From assembly GCA_947456805.1 (NCBI GenBank), contig CANGTN010000001.1:168629-232628 (forward strand): DNA of 64,000 bases, written 5' to 3'. The translations under genes were made by a program, and so were the position numbers. This document shows, in pieces, positions 36,431 to 45,766 of this stretch; the first letter of the stretch is position 1; each line of letters begins with the position of its first letter. The DNA is from Chitinophagaceae bacterium (lineage in GTDB: Bacteria; Bacteroidota; Bacteroidia; Chitinophagales; Chitinophagaceae). The notes below the pieces were generated by a model that saw only the letters and a program-made list of their open reading frames with translations, searched no databases and had not been told where the DNA came from.

Positions 36431-36513
36431 TTTTTGCTTTAATTATAGAATAACAGAGGGTTGGTGTTGGCTTGGGGGGGGTGGACTAGGATTTTCTGCA
36501 AAAAATTATTGTT

Positions 36514-36831
36514 TTATTTGGTAGTCTGTTTAAAATGCAGGACAGACAATATTTTTGCTGTTTCAATATCTGTTTCATAGCCACTACCACTTACAAAAAC
36601 TCCTTTTGCACCGGTTACTGATTCTATTGCATAAACGGTAGCTTCATCTCCCGGGTCAGAATTGCCTTCATAGTGGTAGAGGTCAACAATTTTAAAAGCT
36701 TCAGGATCAAAAAAACTTTTTCCTGAAGCTTTGATAAAATTTTCAGTTAAATTAAAATCAATTGTATAGCCCTGTTTTGTGAAGTAGTTGATCGCTTCGG
36801 TAACAGTACCATAGTGAAAAAGTTGAATCAT
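36514..36831 (-). CDS. Small conserved protein often labelled phosphoribosylpyrophosphate synthetase-like
   Basis: 105 residues from ATG 36831; a longer frame reaches into the dps 3' end and is not preferred. It has VTEAINYFTKQGYTIDFNLT, then FDPEAFKIVDLYHYEGNSDPGDEATVYAIES and KGVFVSGSGYE. This is a small Bacteroidota family whose database label refers to PRPP synthetase, but it lacks the PRPP loop and is far too short, so that name is not credible. The function is unknown. It starts 20 bp after the dps stop and is probably co-transcribed with it. Confidence 0.78.
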   Translation of the reverse strand: MIQLFHYGTVTEAINYFTKQGYTIDFNLTENFIKASGKSFFDPEAFKIVDLYHYEGNSDPGDEATVYAIESVTGAKGVFVSGSGYETDIETAKILSVLHFKQTTK

Positions 36832-36850
36832 AAACTGATTTTTGCAAGCA

Positions 36851-37354
36851 TTACTTTGCCAAATAAGCACGATACATCCAAGCAAGTTTTTCTTCTGCTT
36901 TAACAATATCGCAGATTAAATGATAAGTTCCGAGATCTCTCATTTCGCTAGCAAAAGAAAGAATCTCCCGTTCAATAGTGATTACTTTGAGTAGCGATTC
37001 AACAATATCCTCTACTGCAGAACAATCTCCTTCAACATGTGTTTGCTCTATTATTCTAGACTCTAAATGATACACCGAGAAATTATGGTTTGCAATAAAA
37101 CCCAAGGTTGCAATCCTTTCTGCAACGGTATCAATCTTCTTATATAAGTGTGTATACAATTCTTCAAACTTTAAATGCAGCTCAAAAAAGTTTTCTCCTT
37201 TTAGGTTCCAATGATAACCCCTTACATTTTGGTAAAAAACAGAATAATTGGCTAATAGAACATTTAGTTTTTTGGCAAGTTCTTTCGCATGTTTTTTGTC
37301 CAATCCAATCGAATTGAGATTTGTTTGTTTTACTTCTAGTGTTGTTGTTTCCAT
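36851..37354 (-). CDS. dps: Dps-family ferritin-like protein
   Basis: 167 residues forming a four-helix bundle. The first helix carries VFYQNVRGYHWNLKG with the ferroxidase His and the following FFELHLKFEELY; later come DTVAERIATLGF and the C-terminal helix VKAEEKLAWMYRAYL. Dps forms 12-subunit shells that oxidise and store iron and protect DNA during stress or starvation. The N-terminus is short, so DNA binding through a long tail is not expected. A hairpin follows the next gene at 37441. Confidence 0.92.
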   Translation of the reverse strand: METTTLEVKQTNLNSIGLDKKHAKELAKKLNVLLANYSVFYQNVRGYHWNLKGENFFELHLKFEELYTHLYKKIDTVAERIATLGFIANHNFSVYHLESRIIEQTHVEGDCSAVEDIVESLLKVITIEREILSFASEMRDLGTYHLICDIVKAEEKLAWMYRAYLAK

Positions 37355-37440
37355 GACTAATTTTTTTGTTGTATAAAATTAATCAAGTCTGAAAGCAAAA
37401 GAAATGCAGGTAATTGGGGTTTGTTGTGATTGATGTCAGC

Positions 37441-37479
37441 ACAAAAAAATTGCCCATTAATATTGGGCAATTTTTTTGT
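37441..37479. terminator. Bidirectional terminator between dps and the OB-fold gene
   Basis: A perfect 16-bp stem (ACAAAAAAATTGCCCA with its complement at 37464-37479) with a 7-nt loop and a T7 run on both strands. It lies just past the stop of the minus-strand gene at 37497. Confidence 0.85.
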
Positions 37480-37496
37480 AATATTAATGTTTTGTG

Positions 37497-37856
37497 TTAT
37501 TCCGCTTTCAAATCTTCTTCTGATTGGATAAAAATTTGCGGCTTGCCTTTGTATTCTTTAACTACACCTTTTATACAAACTGTTTTGTTGCTGTAAAAAT
37601 CTTCCGGTGGATTTTTAAAATTTTTGCGGTCATCTGCATTAATAACAATAGTTAATGGAGATTTAGGAAAAGCAGCACCCATATTTAATAAGGTCATTTT
37701 GTTTCCAGCTTCAAAATATTTTCCACCATAAATTTTTCCGCAAACGGTTACTGTTTCACCAATATGCTTCGCTGCTTCATCGGGTGTTATTTGTTGTGCT
37801 GAAACAGATATTGCAGATGCACAAATGATCATTAAGCTTAGAAATAATTTTTTCAT
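37497..37856 (-). CDS. Secreted small OB-fold protein
   Basis: 119 residues from ATG 37856, chosen for its clean signal peptide (KKLFLSLMIICASAISVSAQ). The mature part reads like the OB-fold of small exported nucleic-acid-binding-like proteins: ITPDEAAKHIGETVTVCGKI, TLLNMGAAFP, LTIVINADDRKNF and VCIKGVVKEYKGKPQI. The in-frame start at 37871 would add five residues. Ligand unknown; the fold call is from sequence pattern. A strong terminator follows. Confidence 0.78.
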   Translation of the reverse strand: MKKLFLSLMIICASAISVSAQQITPDEAAKHIGETVTVCGKIYGGKYFEAGNKMTLLNMGAAFPKSPLTIVINADDRKNFKNPPEDFYSNKTVCIKGVVKEYKGKPQIFIQSEEDLKAE

Positions 37857-38077
37857 TTTTTGTTTTTTCATTTTATAAAGCGAGTCATTAATCAAGGGTA
37901 AATGTATTGAATTAAGAGCAACCACAGCAAATCTTTTCTGCATAATATTTTTCTGATTTTATTTAGATGAAAATAACTAGAATATAGATTTTTTAAAAAG
38001 TTGAATCATTTAATGGTATATAATAAATGAACAACTTTTTTTGTCCGTAATTAATCAAAAAACAGAAGATATTTTTT

Positions 38078-38097
38078 AAAATGATACCTATCATTTT
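38078..38097. promoter_or_regulatory. Perfect palindrome, candidate operator upstream of the polysaccharide locus
   Basis: AAAATGATA-cc-TATCATTTT is a 9-bp perfect inverted repeat with 2-bp spacing, about 125 bp before the Wza-type gene. It overlaps a possible -33 TTTG (38095-38098) with TATTCTG 17 bp downstream. Its ATGAT/ATCAT arms recall Fur-type boxes. Nothing else is supportable in the 37857-38221 gap except a further TATTTTCG box near 38139. Confidence 0.4.
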
Positions 38098-38221
38098 GTT
38101 TATGCCTTGTAATCATATTCTGTGCATAGTTGTAACAATATTTTCGTGTTATAAATAGTTGATTCATCATTAAGATTTTTTCTTTTTAATAAAATTTTAC
38201 TGAACCAATATTGATAAAACC

Positions 38222-39007
38222 ATGATTCAGAAATATTTCATTTATTTAATGATATTACTTACTTTTTTACAAAACTCCTCTTGTATCACTACGAAAAACG
38301 CAAGCTACATCAATAATGCAGCGGATGCTGCGTATTTACAAACGAATAGAGACAGTGTGGTGTTGATTCAAAAAAATGATATACTCAGTATTGCGATCAA
38401 CAGTTTAAATCCGGAGGCCTCAGCAATATTTAATACTACCAATAATTTTGTAATCAGCGCTTCAACGGCTTCCGGAACCAATACACAGTCTGCGGGGTAT
38501 TTAGTAAATGCAGATGGTTATATTCAACTCCCGATTTTAGGAAATATAAAAGCAGACGGGTTGTCTAAAAAACAACTGAAGGATAATATTACTAATATCA
38601 TTTTAGAAAAAAAATTACTGATAGACCCCATTGTCAATATTCGCCATTTGAATTTTGAAGTAACAGTAATTGGCGAAGTTGGTCGCCCGACAGTAATAAC
38701 TGTTCCAAGTGAAAAAATATCATTGTTAAAAGCATTGGGATTGGCTGGTGATATTACTATTTATGGTAGAAAAGACAACGTTCTGTTAGTGAGAGAGTCT
38801 GAAGGAAAAAACATAGTGAAGCATATTGATTTGAACTCTAAAGATTTTTTGACATCGCCCTATTATTATTTACAACCTAATGATATTATTTATGTAGAAC
38901 CCAATAAAGACAAGGTTGCAAGTGTACAAAGGGGTTGGCAGTTGTTACCAGCAGTTTTTTCGGGGTTGTCGGTATTGGTAATCATATTAGACAGAATAAT
39001 TAAATAG
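38222..39007 (+). CDS. Polysaccharide export lipoprotein, Wza-like
   Basis: 261 residues with a lipoprotein signal (IYLMILLTFLQNSSC, Cys near 21). It has two polysaccharide-export/SLBB-type regions: LIQKNDILSIAINSLNPEA, DGYIQLPILGNIKADGLSKKQL and VTVIGEVGRPTVITVPSEKI, GDITIYGRKDNVLLVRE. A C-terminal hydrophobic segment follows (AVFSGLSVLVIILDRII). Wza forms the outer-membrane export channel for capsule or exopolysaccharide. It is the first gene of the locus and is separated from the Wzc-type gene by 1 bp. Confidence 0.92.
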   Translation: MIQKYFIYLMILLTFLQNSSCITTKNASYINNAADAAYLQTNRDSVVLIQKNDILSIAINSLNPEASAIFNTTNNFVISASTASGTNTQSAGYLVNADGYIQLPILGNIKADGLSKKQLKDNITNIILEKKLLIDPIVNIRHLNFEVTVIGEVGRPTVITVPSEKISLLKALGLAGDITIYGRKDNVLLVRESEGKNIVKHIDLNSKDFLTSPYYYLQPNDIIYVEPNKDKVASVQRGWQLLPAVFSGLSVLVIILDRIIK

Positions 39008-39008
39008 A

Positions 39009-41351
39009 ATGGAGCGAAGAGAAAACAAAATAATACAACAAAAAGACGAAAGCCTCATTGTACAAATGCTTGCAAAGTACATTACCTATTGGCCCTTGTT
39101 TTCATTGATTTTCGTGTTGTCTGTTGCGGCATCTTTTGCTTACTTACGTTATTCTGTTCCTAAATATCAGGCAACCGCTTCGTTGATTATTAAAGATGAA
39201 AAAAAGGGAAGTGATGATTCTAAATTAATGGAGTCATTGAATATGATAAACACCAAAAAAATTATTGAAAACGAAATTGAAATTCTTCGGTCACGCCCAT
39301 TGATTAATGAGCTAGTTAAGAAGTTACGCTTGTATGCACCAATGTATCACGAAGGAAAAATTAAAGAGCATTCAGCATACATGGATGCTCCGGTTATTGT
39401 AGAATCTTTATACCCCGACTCTATTAAGTCAATAAAAGAAAAAATCTTTTTACATTTTGATAGTGCTACCAATATGGTTTCATTAAACGGACAAAAAGTT
39501 GGAAATGCAAACCAATTGCTACAAACGCCATTCGGGGTCTTAAGGTTTGTTATCAATGAAAAATATACAGCTACTCAACATACTAAACCAATTTATTTTA
39601 TGCTCAACAAAGTGGAAGATGTGACCGATGATATTTTGAAAAGGCTAAGCGTTACAGCAACTAATAAATTGTCTAGTGTAATAGAACTAAAGTATAAAGA
39701 TGTAAAACCAAACTTAGCGGTAGATGTGTTGAACCAACTACTTATTGCTTATAACAATACAAGCATCAATGAAAAAAATAGCCTTGCTAAAAATACCCTT
39801 TCGTTCTTAGAAGCAAGGTTAAACGTAGTTGCTGCTGACCTAGATTCTATCGAAAAGAAGATTCAGCAATACAAAGCAAGCAGTGGAGCAGTTGATATCA
39901 GTACACAGGGGCAATTGTTTTTACAAAACGTGAGCACCAACGACCAAAAGCTAAGTGATATTAATTTACAACTTTCTGTTATTAACCAACTAGAAAAACA
40001 GGTGTTGAACAAAGAAGAAAACGTAAGCATATTGCCATCTTCGCTTGGACTTGTGGATGGTACACTTTCACAATCCCTGAACAATTTGAACACTGCAGAA
40101 TTAGAACGTGAAAAATTAAAAAAGACAGTTGCAGAAAACAATCCAATATTGGTTTCTGTAAATGATCAAATAAAGAAAACGAAATCAAATATTATAGAGT
40201 ATATACAATCGCAGCGAAAAACACTGGAAGCCAATCGCAATAATTTGAACGCTACGAATAGCAGCTATAATAATATGCTTTATACTATACCTCAGAAAGA
40301 AAGACAACTGCTGGAAATCAGCAGAGATCAAAGCATAAAAAATGGCATCTATTCATTTTTATTACAAAAAAGAGAGGAGAGTGAGCTTTCGTATGTATCT
40401 ACTTTATCTGATAGCAAGATTGTAAATTATGCCCAGTCATCAAATATTCCGGTAAGCCCCAATAAGCTATTGGTAATGGGCATTGCATTTGGTGTTGTGC
40501 TTGGAATCCCTGTTTTATTAATAGGTGCAAGAGAAACATTTAGCCCATTTATTTTATACAGACAAGAAATAGAAACACTTACAAACATTCCGATAATTGG
40601 AGAAGTTGCGTTCAATAAATTAAAAAATAATTTTGTAGTTGAAGTAGGCAAGAGAAGTGCTTTTGCCGAAGAGTTTAGAAAAATTAGGTTTTCATTATTA
40701 GCCAAAGGTATAGATGCCAAGCATAAAAAAATATTACTTACATCCAGTATTTCTGGTGAAGGTAAAAGTTTTATTGCGGCCAATCTGGCAATCAGTTTTT
40801 CATTATCAGGTAAAAAAGTAGTGTTGTTAGATATTGATCTTCACAACTCTTCGCTTGGTAAAATTTTTGGTAAACAAGATTTGCCGGGAGTAAGTGATTT
40901 TTTAACAAACGACAACAATATTGAAGACCTTATTACACCTGTAAGCGGGTATCAAAATTTATTTTTTGTTGCTGCGGGGTCCAATAAAGAAGAAGCTTCT
41001 GAGCTTTTAGAAAATGGCAGACTTCATGAGTTGATGAAGCATTTAGATGATAATTATGATTTGATAATTATAGATACTGCACCAATTGTCTTGGTTACGG
41101 ATGCACACATTTTATCCAATTATTCGGATGCGACATTATATGTTGTAAGACATTCTACAACACCTAAAGTGCTGTTGAAACGATTTGATAAAAACAATGA
41201 ATTAACCCCCTTAAATAATTTGTCTATCATTTTCAATGGTGTTAAAACAAGGGGTTATTTTAATAACAATTATGGATATGGGTATGGTTATGTGTATGGT
41301 GGGAAACAGTTATCCGTTAAAGAAACTAAGAGGGTAAATTATTCCATTTAA
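39009..41351 (+). CDS. Polysaccharide co-polymerase / tyrosine autokinase, Wzc-like
   Basis: 780 residues. Two membrane helices (about 30-50 and near 495) bracket a periplasmic Wzz-like region with coiled coils (ARLNVVAADLDSIEKKI). A BY-kinase domain follows: Walker A ILLTSSISGEGKSFIAANL near 580, Walker A' VVLLDIDLHNSS and Walker B LIIIDTAPIVL. The tail has the Tyr cluster NYGYGYGYVYGG, the usual autophosphorylation site. It controls chain length and export with Wza. It is translated directly after the Wza gene. Confidence 0.94.
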   Translation: MERRENKIIQQKDESLIVQMLAKYITYWPLFSLIFVLSVAASFAYLRYSVPKYQATASLIIKDEKKGSDDSKLMESLNMINTKKIIENEIEILRSRPLINELVKKLRLYAPMYHEGKIKEHSAYMDAPVIVESLYPDSIKSIKEKIFLHFDSATNMVSLNGQKVGNANQLLQTPFGVLRFVINEKYTATQHTKPIYFMLNKVEDVTDDILKRLSVTATNKLSSVIELKYKDVKPNLAVDVLNQLLIAYNNTSINEKNSLAKNTLSFLEARLNVVAADLDSIEKKIQQYKASSGAVDISTQGQLFLQNVSTNDQKLSDINLQLSVINQLEKQVLNKEENVSILPSSLGLVDGTLSQSLNNLNTAELEREKLKKTVAENNPILVSVNDQIKKTKSNIIEYIQSQRKTLEANRNNLNATNSSYNNMLYTIPQKERQLLEISRDQSIKNGIYSFLLQKREESELSYVSTLSDSKIVNYAQSSNIPVSPNKLLVMGIAFGVVLGIPVLLIGARETFSPFILYRQEIETLTNIPIIGEVAFNKLKNNFVVEVGKRSAFAEEFRKIRFSLLAKGIDAKHKKILLTSSISGEGKSFIAANLAISFSLSGKKVVLLDIDLHNSSLGKIFGKQDLPGVSDFLTNDNNIEDLITPVSGYQNLFFVAAGSNKEEASELLENGRLHELMKHLDDNYDLIIIDTAPIVLVTDAHILSNYSDATLYVVRHSTTPKVLLKRFDKNNELTPLNNLSIIFNGVKTRGYFNNNYGYGYGYVYGGKQLSVKETKRVNYSI

Positions 41352-41523
41352 ATAGCTGTTTAAAGCAACGTTTTTTCTTATTCACTACAATAACATGTAA
41401 GTGAATGTGGCGAAGCCTTTTGATTAAGCGAACCTTGCGGAATATTGAAATAGCACCTTTACTTTTTTCACAATACACATAATAAGAAACCGTATTTCCA
41501 CTCATTTTTTAAAAACAAACAAA

Positions 41524-42054
41524 ATGGAAAAGAAGTGGTTTGTTGTGTATACAAAATCTCGCTGCGAGAAAAAAGTAGCAGCATTGTTAGCAAAAAGAAA
41601 CGTTGAAAACTATTGCCCATTAAATAGAATTGTGAAACAATGGGCTGACCGAAAAAAACTGATTTATGAACCATTGTTTACATCTTATGTGTTTATACAC
41701 GCTTGTGAAAACGAAATTTTTTCTATCAAACAAATTACAAGTGACATTGTAAATTTTGTGTATTGGATTGGTAAACCTGCAACAATAAAAGATGATGAAA
41801 TTGATAACATTAAAAAGTTTTTAAACCAGTATATGGATATACAATTAGAAAAACAAGATGTGCAAATCAGCGATCGAGTTCGCATCATAAGTGGCCCCTT
41901 AATGAATATAGAAGGCAATGTAAAAGTAATTACAAATAATAAGGTGAAACTGTCTCTACCTTCTCTTGGTTTCATGATGGTTGCCGAAGTCAAAATATCT
42001 AATGTAGAGGTAATACAACACCCTACAACCGTTTTGAATATGGCCCATTCCTGA
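41524..42054 (+). CDS. UpxY-family NusG-like transcription antiterminator
   Basis: 176 residues. The NGN domain reads KKWFVVYTKSRCEKKVAALL, with ENYCPLNRIVKQWADRKKL and EPLFTSYVFIH. A KOW-like C-terminus follows (ISDRVRIISGPLMNIEGNV). UpxY proteins are NusG paralogs encoded at the head of Bacteroidota surface-polysaccharide operons and prevent premature termination there. The gene lies after Wza/Wzc and before the biosynthetic genes. The 172-bp leader holds an ATTCACT/AGTGAAT hairpin and a GGCGAAGCC mini-hairpin. Confidence 0.9.
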   Translation: MEKKWFVVYTKSRCEKKVAALLAKRNVENYCPLNRIVKQWADRKKLIYEPLFTSYVFIHACENEIFSIKQITSDIVNFVYWIGKPATIKDDEIDNIKKFLNQYMDIQLEKQDVQISDRVRIISGPLMNIEGNVKVITNNKVKLSLPSLGFMMVAEVKISNVEVIQHPTTVLNMAHS

Positions 42055-42084
42055 TTATACCACATTTGTTTTTCAATTTTGTTC

Positions 42085-42993
42085 ATGCGTTTAACCCTTA
42101 GAAACATAGTATCGTTTTTTGTAGCGAGGCTTTTAATTATTACCGGATTTGTAAATCGGACAAACCAAAGAGCACGAAAAGGAAATTATATTTTATCGAT
42201 TTATTTTCACAATCCCAATCAAAAGTTATTTATAAGATGTGTTAAGTGGTTGCAAAAAAAGGGGTACTCTTTTATTGATGTTGAAACATTGAAGCGGGTT
42301 GTAAAAGGCGAAATACCATTTCCAAAAGGAGCCGTTATTATTACAGTAGACGACGGTTGGGGTAATAATAAAAATAACATTGTATCGGTTGCCAATCAGT
42401 ATCAAATTCCTGTTGCCATATTTATAGCCACCCAGCCAGTAGAAGAAGGAATACCATATTGGTGGAGCTATATTAAAAACGCACGGCAAAATGAAATTTC
42501 ATGTTGCTCTGTAGAAGAGTTAAAAAAAATAAATAACGAAGAACGTGTTTCTATTGTTGCCATGTTACAAAAACAGCTGCAACCATTGCCCAGAGAGGCT
42601 TTGACCGTTGAAGAAGTTCAGGAAATTGCAAAATCTCCTTACGTTACAATTGGAAGTCATACCGTTTCGCATCCTATATTAACCAAATGCTCTGATGAAA
42701 AAGCGTTATCAGAAATCCTTGAATCAAAAAATAAAATTGAAGGTTGGATTCATAAAACTGTTGATGCATTTGCGTTTCCGAACGGAAGTTTTTCACAAAG
42801 AGAAATTCAATTTCTACAGAAAAATAATTACCGATTGTCATTTAGTACAGAACCAATTTATTTAACAGAAGCTAGATTAAAAGGGCACTATACCATTCCA
42901 AGATTTGAAGTTTTAGAAAATGTATCCTTTGCAGAAAATATTTGCAGAATGAGTGGTGTTTGGTTTCAGAGACGATTTATAAAATCCAAATAA
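42085..42993 (+). CDS. Polysaccharide deacetylase (NodB-type)
   Basis: 302 residues from ATG 42085, preferred over TTG 42079. The NodB motifs are present: TVDDGWGNN (metal Asp pair), GSHTVSHPIL (metal His pair) and FAFPNGSFS. A helical insertion separates the first two. It probably removes N-acetyl groups from the polymer or an intermediate, acting in the cytoplasm or periplasm; no clear signal peptide, only a hydrophobic N-terminus (FFVARLLIITGFV). Its stop codon directly touches the ATG of the next gene, so translation is coupled. Confidence 0.88.
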   Translation: MRLTLRNIVSFFVARLLIITGFVNRTNQRARKGNYILSIYFHNPNQKLFIRCVKWLQKKGYSFIDVETLKRVVKGEIPFPKGAVIITVDDGWGNNKNNIVSVANQYQIPVAIFIATQPVEEGIPYWWSYIKNARQNEISCCSVEELKKINNEERVSIVAMLQKQLQPLPREALTVEEVQEIAKSPYVTIGSHTVSHPILTKCSDEKALSEILESKNKIEGWIHKTVDAFAFPNGSFSQREIQFLQKNNYRLSFSTEPIYLTEARLKGHYTIPRFEVLENVSFAENICRMSGVWFQRRFIKSK

Positions 42994-44340
42994 ATGAGCT
43001 CATTCATATTTGCAGTATTAGCAATCCTTGTTTTGGGAATATTTTTCGGCTTAGTTTTTTTTACAAAGGAACACAAAAACAGTGTATACATAAAGTTTGT
43101 GCTACTGGCTCTTCCGTTATTGGCAATTGATTTGTTTCCCAGTTTTGTAAGCATTACAATTTTTGATTTTATAACTTTTATTTATTTTTTTGTTTTTTAC
43201 AAACCACGCAAAAAACAAGTTGAAAATGCAGCTCTTTATTTATTAATTTTTTTCGTGCTTACAATTCTTATTCTCTTTGGGGCTTATCAAGCCGATAGTT
43301 TGACAAGAGACACCACAACAGCGTTCATTCAATTTTTTTCGATAGCATGTTTCGTTAAAATATTAAGTGAAGAGTGTATGGCGGATAACACATTTTCTGA
43401 TTCGGTTGTTTTTTGTTTAAAAATTACATTAATCGTTTCGCTATTGTTTTTAGCAGGGCAATTTGTTTTTGGTACGTCTTTTTCAATAGCAAGATCTCAG
43501 AATATCAATGTATATGGAGGGTTGAGTACGAGGTATCCTAGCTTTTTTCAAGATCCGCAAAAATATGCTCAGTTTCTTGCAGCAGTTAGTTTTTTGTTTT
43601 TGATAAAAGGCAGACAGACCAATAAAGTATCACTAATTAATTATTTGTTACTGCTGTGTACATTGGTTGCAATTATGTTTACGGGCGGTCGTGCTGCTTT
43701 TGGTGGCTGGTGTGTTGGTGTTTTTATTATCCTTGTTTTTGGAGAATCAAAATATAGGGTTGCTACAATTTTTGTTGCATCGTTATTATTTGTTATTGTA
43801 TATAATTTTTCTGAAAGTTTTGCAATGTTTCAGCGTGCAGACTTATCAGAATCCTATGAATTCCGACATGCAATTTGGCAAGATGCCTTTCGTATATTCA
43901 AAGAGCATCCATTGTTTGGGATTGGCATAGGCAATTATGCAAATTATGTTTCTGTTCACAATCCCGATCAATATTGGCTGGCAGAAAACGAGTTTACTTA
44001 TTTTGACCATCCGGAAAGTGGTTATTTGAAGGTTTTAACCGAGTTGGGAGCTATTGGTTTTTTATTGATTTTGTTTATTATTCTTTTTCCAATAATGATC
44101 GGATTTAAAACGTATCTGAAAAATAAAGACACTACTATATTATTATTGATTGCGGCTCTTACAAGTTGGATGGTTGGTTTTTATACGGTGTATTCTTTGG
44201 GCGATTCAAGAATTAAAATTTTGGTAGCTACAATTATTTGTTTATTGGTCTCTATTAACAAATCGGCTATTGATTATGATAAAGAAAGATTTTTTACTAC
44301 AAATGACGACGTTTCTAAAAGGCAAGGTTTTCTCAAATAG
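42994..44340 (+). CDS. O-antigen polymerase/ligase-type membrane protein (Wzy)
   Basis: 448 residues with about ten to twelve membrane helices and the family loop FMTGGRAAFGGW-like segment reading IMFTGGRAAFGGWCVG. A large periplasmic loop follows (RHAIWQDAFRIFKEHPLFGIGIGNY), typical of the Wzy_C domain. It would polymerise repeat units flipped by the Wzx protein encoded next; a ligase role is the alternative. The start immediately follows the deacetylase stop and the end overlaps the Wzx gene by 38 bp. Confidence 0.85.
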   Translation: MSSFIFAVLAILVLGIFFGLVFFTKEHKNSVYIKFVLLALPLLAIDLFPSFVSITIFDFITFIYFFVFYKPRKKQVENAALYLLIFFVLTILILFGAYQADSLTRDTTTAFIQFFSIACFVKILSEECMADNTFSDSVVFCLKITLIVSLLFLAGQFVFGTSFSIARSQNINVYGGLSTRYPSFFQDPQKYAQFLAAVSFLFLIKGRQTNKVSLINYLLLLCTLVAIMFTGGRAAFGGWCVGVFIILVFGESKYRVATIFVASLLFVIVYNFSESFAMFQRADLSESYEFRHAIWQDAFRIFKEHPLFGIGIGNYANYVSVHNPDQYWLAENEFTYFDHPESGYLKVLTELGAIGFLLILFIILFPIMIGFKTYLKNKDTTILLLIAALTSWMVGFYTVYSLGDSRIKILVATIICLLVSINKSAIDYDKERFFTTNDDVSKRQGFLK

Positions 44341-45760
44341 CGCTTGGGGGGTTTTTTCAAATCTGTTTCAAAATATATTGTTCAGTATTTTTTTTATTGT
44401 AATTGCAAGAAAATATGACACCGCAGATTTTGCCAACTATATTCTTGCAAATACCCTCTATGGCTTTGTTGTAGCGTTTTCATCTTTAGGATTAGGCCAG
44501 TGGTTTATCAGAACATTATTAGAAACAGACGACAAGAAATTATTAATACATCAATTTTTTAAGATTCAAATATTGGTAGGTATGTTTTTTTATGTCATCA
44601 ATATTGTTCTTTCTTACAGCATATACAGCAATACGATTGTTCGACAATTGTCTTTGCTAATTGGTATCAATGTAATTTTTGATAATATTATTTATGTCAT
44701 TAAGTTTTTAAACATTGCAGAAGCACAACAAAAAAAAACATTTATCATTCTCAGCGTAGAAGCGTTACTTAAGTTTTTGGTAGCTTGTTTGTTATTCGTT
44801 ACTTACATCCCAATAATTTATTTAGCAATCTTGTTGATATTACTACGATTTATTACTTTGAATTTATTTATTCGCTTAGGTACAAAAAACACAATTAAAT
44901 TAAGACAATTGTTAGGCGCTAAGACAAACATTCAGGAAGTTAAAAAAATTGTTCTAAGAAATTGGTCATTCATTGTTATAGGCAGCATTTCTGTAGTTTA
45001 TTGGAGGATAGGAAATATTTTAATTTCTAAAACACTAACGCTAAATGATGTTGCTAATTATGAGATTTCTTATAAGTTATTTTCAATGGCAGAAATTTTA
45101 CCATTCATTGTTTCCTCGTCAATTTTTCCATTACTCATCAGTACACTGAAAAAAAGCAAATCCAACGCTTTGGTTATTTATAAAAGAGCATTTATCGCCT
45201 ACGCTGCTTATGGGTTATTTGTATTCACTTTTATTTTATCATTTTCAGAATTGTTGATTCCAATGTTGTTTGGAGAAAAATATGCAAGAATACCAATGTA
45301 TTGTATAGAAATGTTTTTAACCATTTTGCTTTTTCCTACGGCATTGCTGCAAGCCAATTTGTTGGTAGCTATGAAATTGGAAAAAATGGACATGTGGTTT
45401 AACGCCATTAGTTTAGTTATCAATATAATCATCTGTTTAATAGGACTATATTATTTTAAGTCGATGATGGTAGTTAATTATGCTATCTTTTTTTCTTTTT
45501 TTGTTTTTCATTTACTGCAAGATGTATTATTAATCAGGAGAAAAATTATACAGCCAACACATTCGCTTTTGTTTTATTGCACCAGCATAGCAGTTGTAAG
45601 CATTTATTATTTTTTAGCACAAAGGTTTAATACCATCTATCTTTTTTTTCTTTTTTGGTTTTTTGTTGCCACTGTTTTTTTAATTGGATATTATAATAAG
45701 TATGTAAAAAGTGCAAAGTCGATATTGTCTGTTGAACCAGTTCAGTTTTCAGAAAAATAA
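44303..45760 (+). CDS. Polysaccharide flippase (Wzx/MATE-like, RfbX type)
   Basis: 485 residues, about 12-14 membrane helices. ATG 44303 is chosen over the longer frame because it opens the typical amphipathic segment TTFLKGKVFSNSAWGVFSNL; it overlaps wzy by 38 bp. Features are WFIRTLLETDDKKLL and WRIGNILISKTLTLNDVANYEISYKL, common in polysaccharide_synt (MVF) flippases. It moves undecaprenyl-linked repeat units across the inner membrane. Confidence 0.88.
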   Translation: MTTFLKGKVFSNSAWGVFSNLFQNILFSIFFIVIARKYDTADFANYILANTLYGFVVAFSSLGLGQWFIRTLLETDDKKLLIHQFFKIQILVGMFFYVINIVLSYSIYSNTIVRQLSLLIGINVIFDNIIYVIKFLNIAEAQQKKTFIILSVEALLKFLVACLLFVTYIPIIYLAILLILLRFITLNLFIRLGTKNTIKLRQLLGAKTNIQEVKKIVLRNWSFIVIGSISVVYWRIGNILISKTLTLNDVANYEISYKLFSMAEILPFIVSSSIFPLLISTLKKSKSNALVIYKRAFIAYAAYGLFVFTFILSFSELLIPMLFGEKYARIPMYCIEMFLTILLFPTALLQANLLVAMKLEKMDMWFNAISLVINIIICLIGLYYFKSMMVVNYAIFFSFFVFHLLQDVLLIRRKIIQPTHSLLFYCTSIAVVSIYYFLAQRFNTIYLFFLFWFFVATVFLIGYYNKYVKSAKSILSVEPVQFSEK

Positions 45761-45766
45761 ACAGTA

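Noticed and set aside
41352..41523. JUMPstart/ops element GGCGGTAG
   Set aside because: The exact ops sequence is not present; only a weak mini-hairpin is seen.
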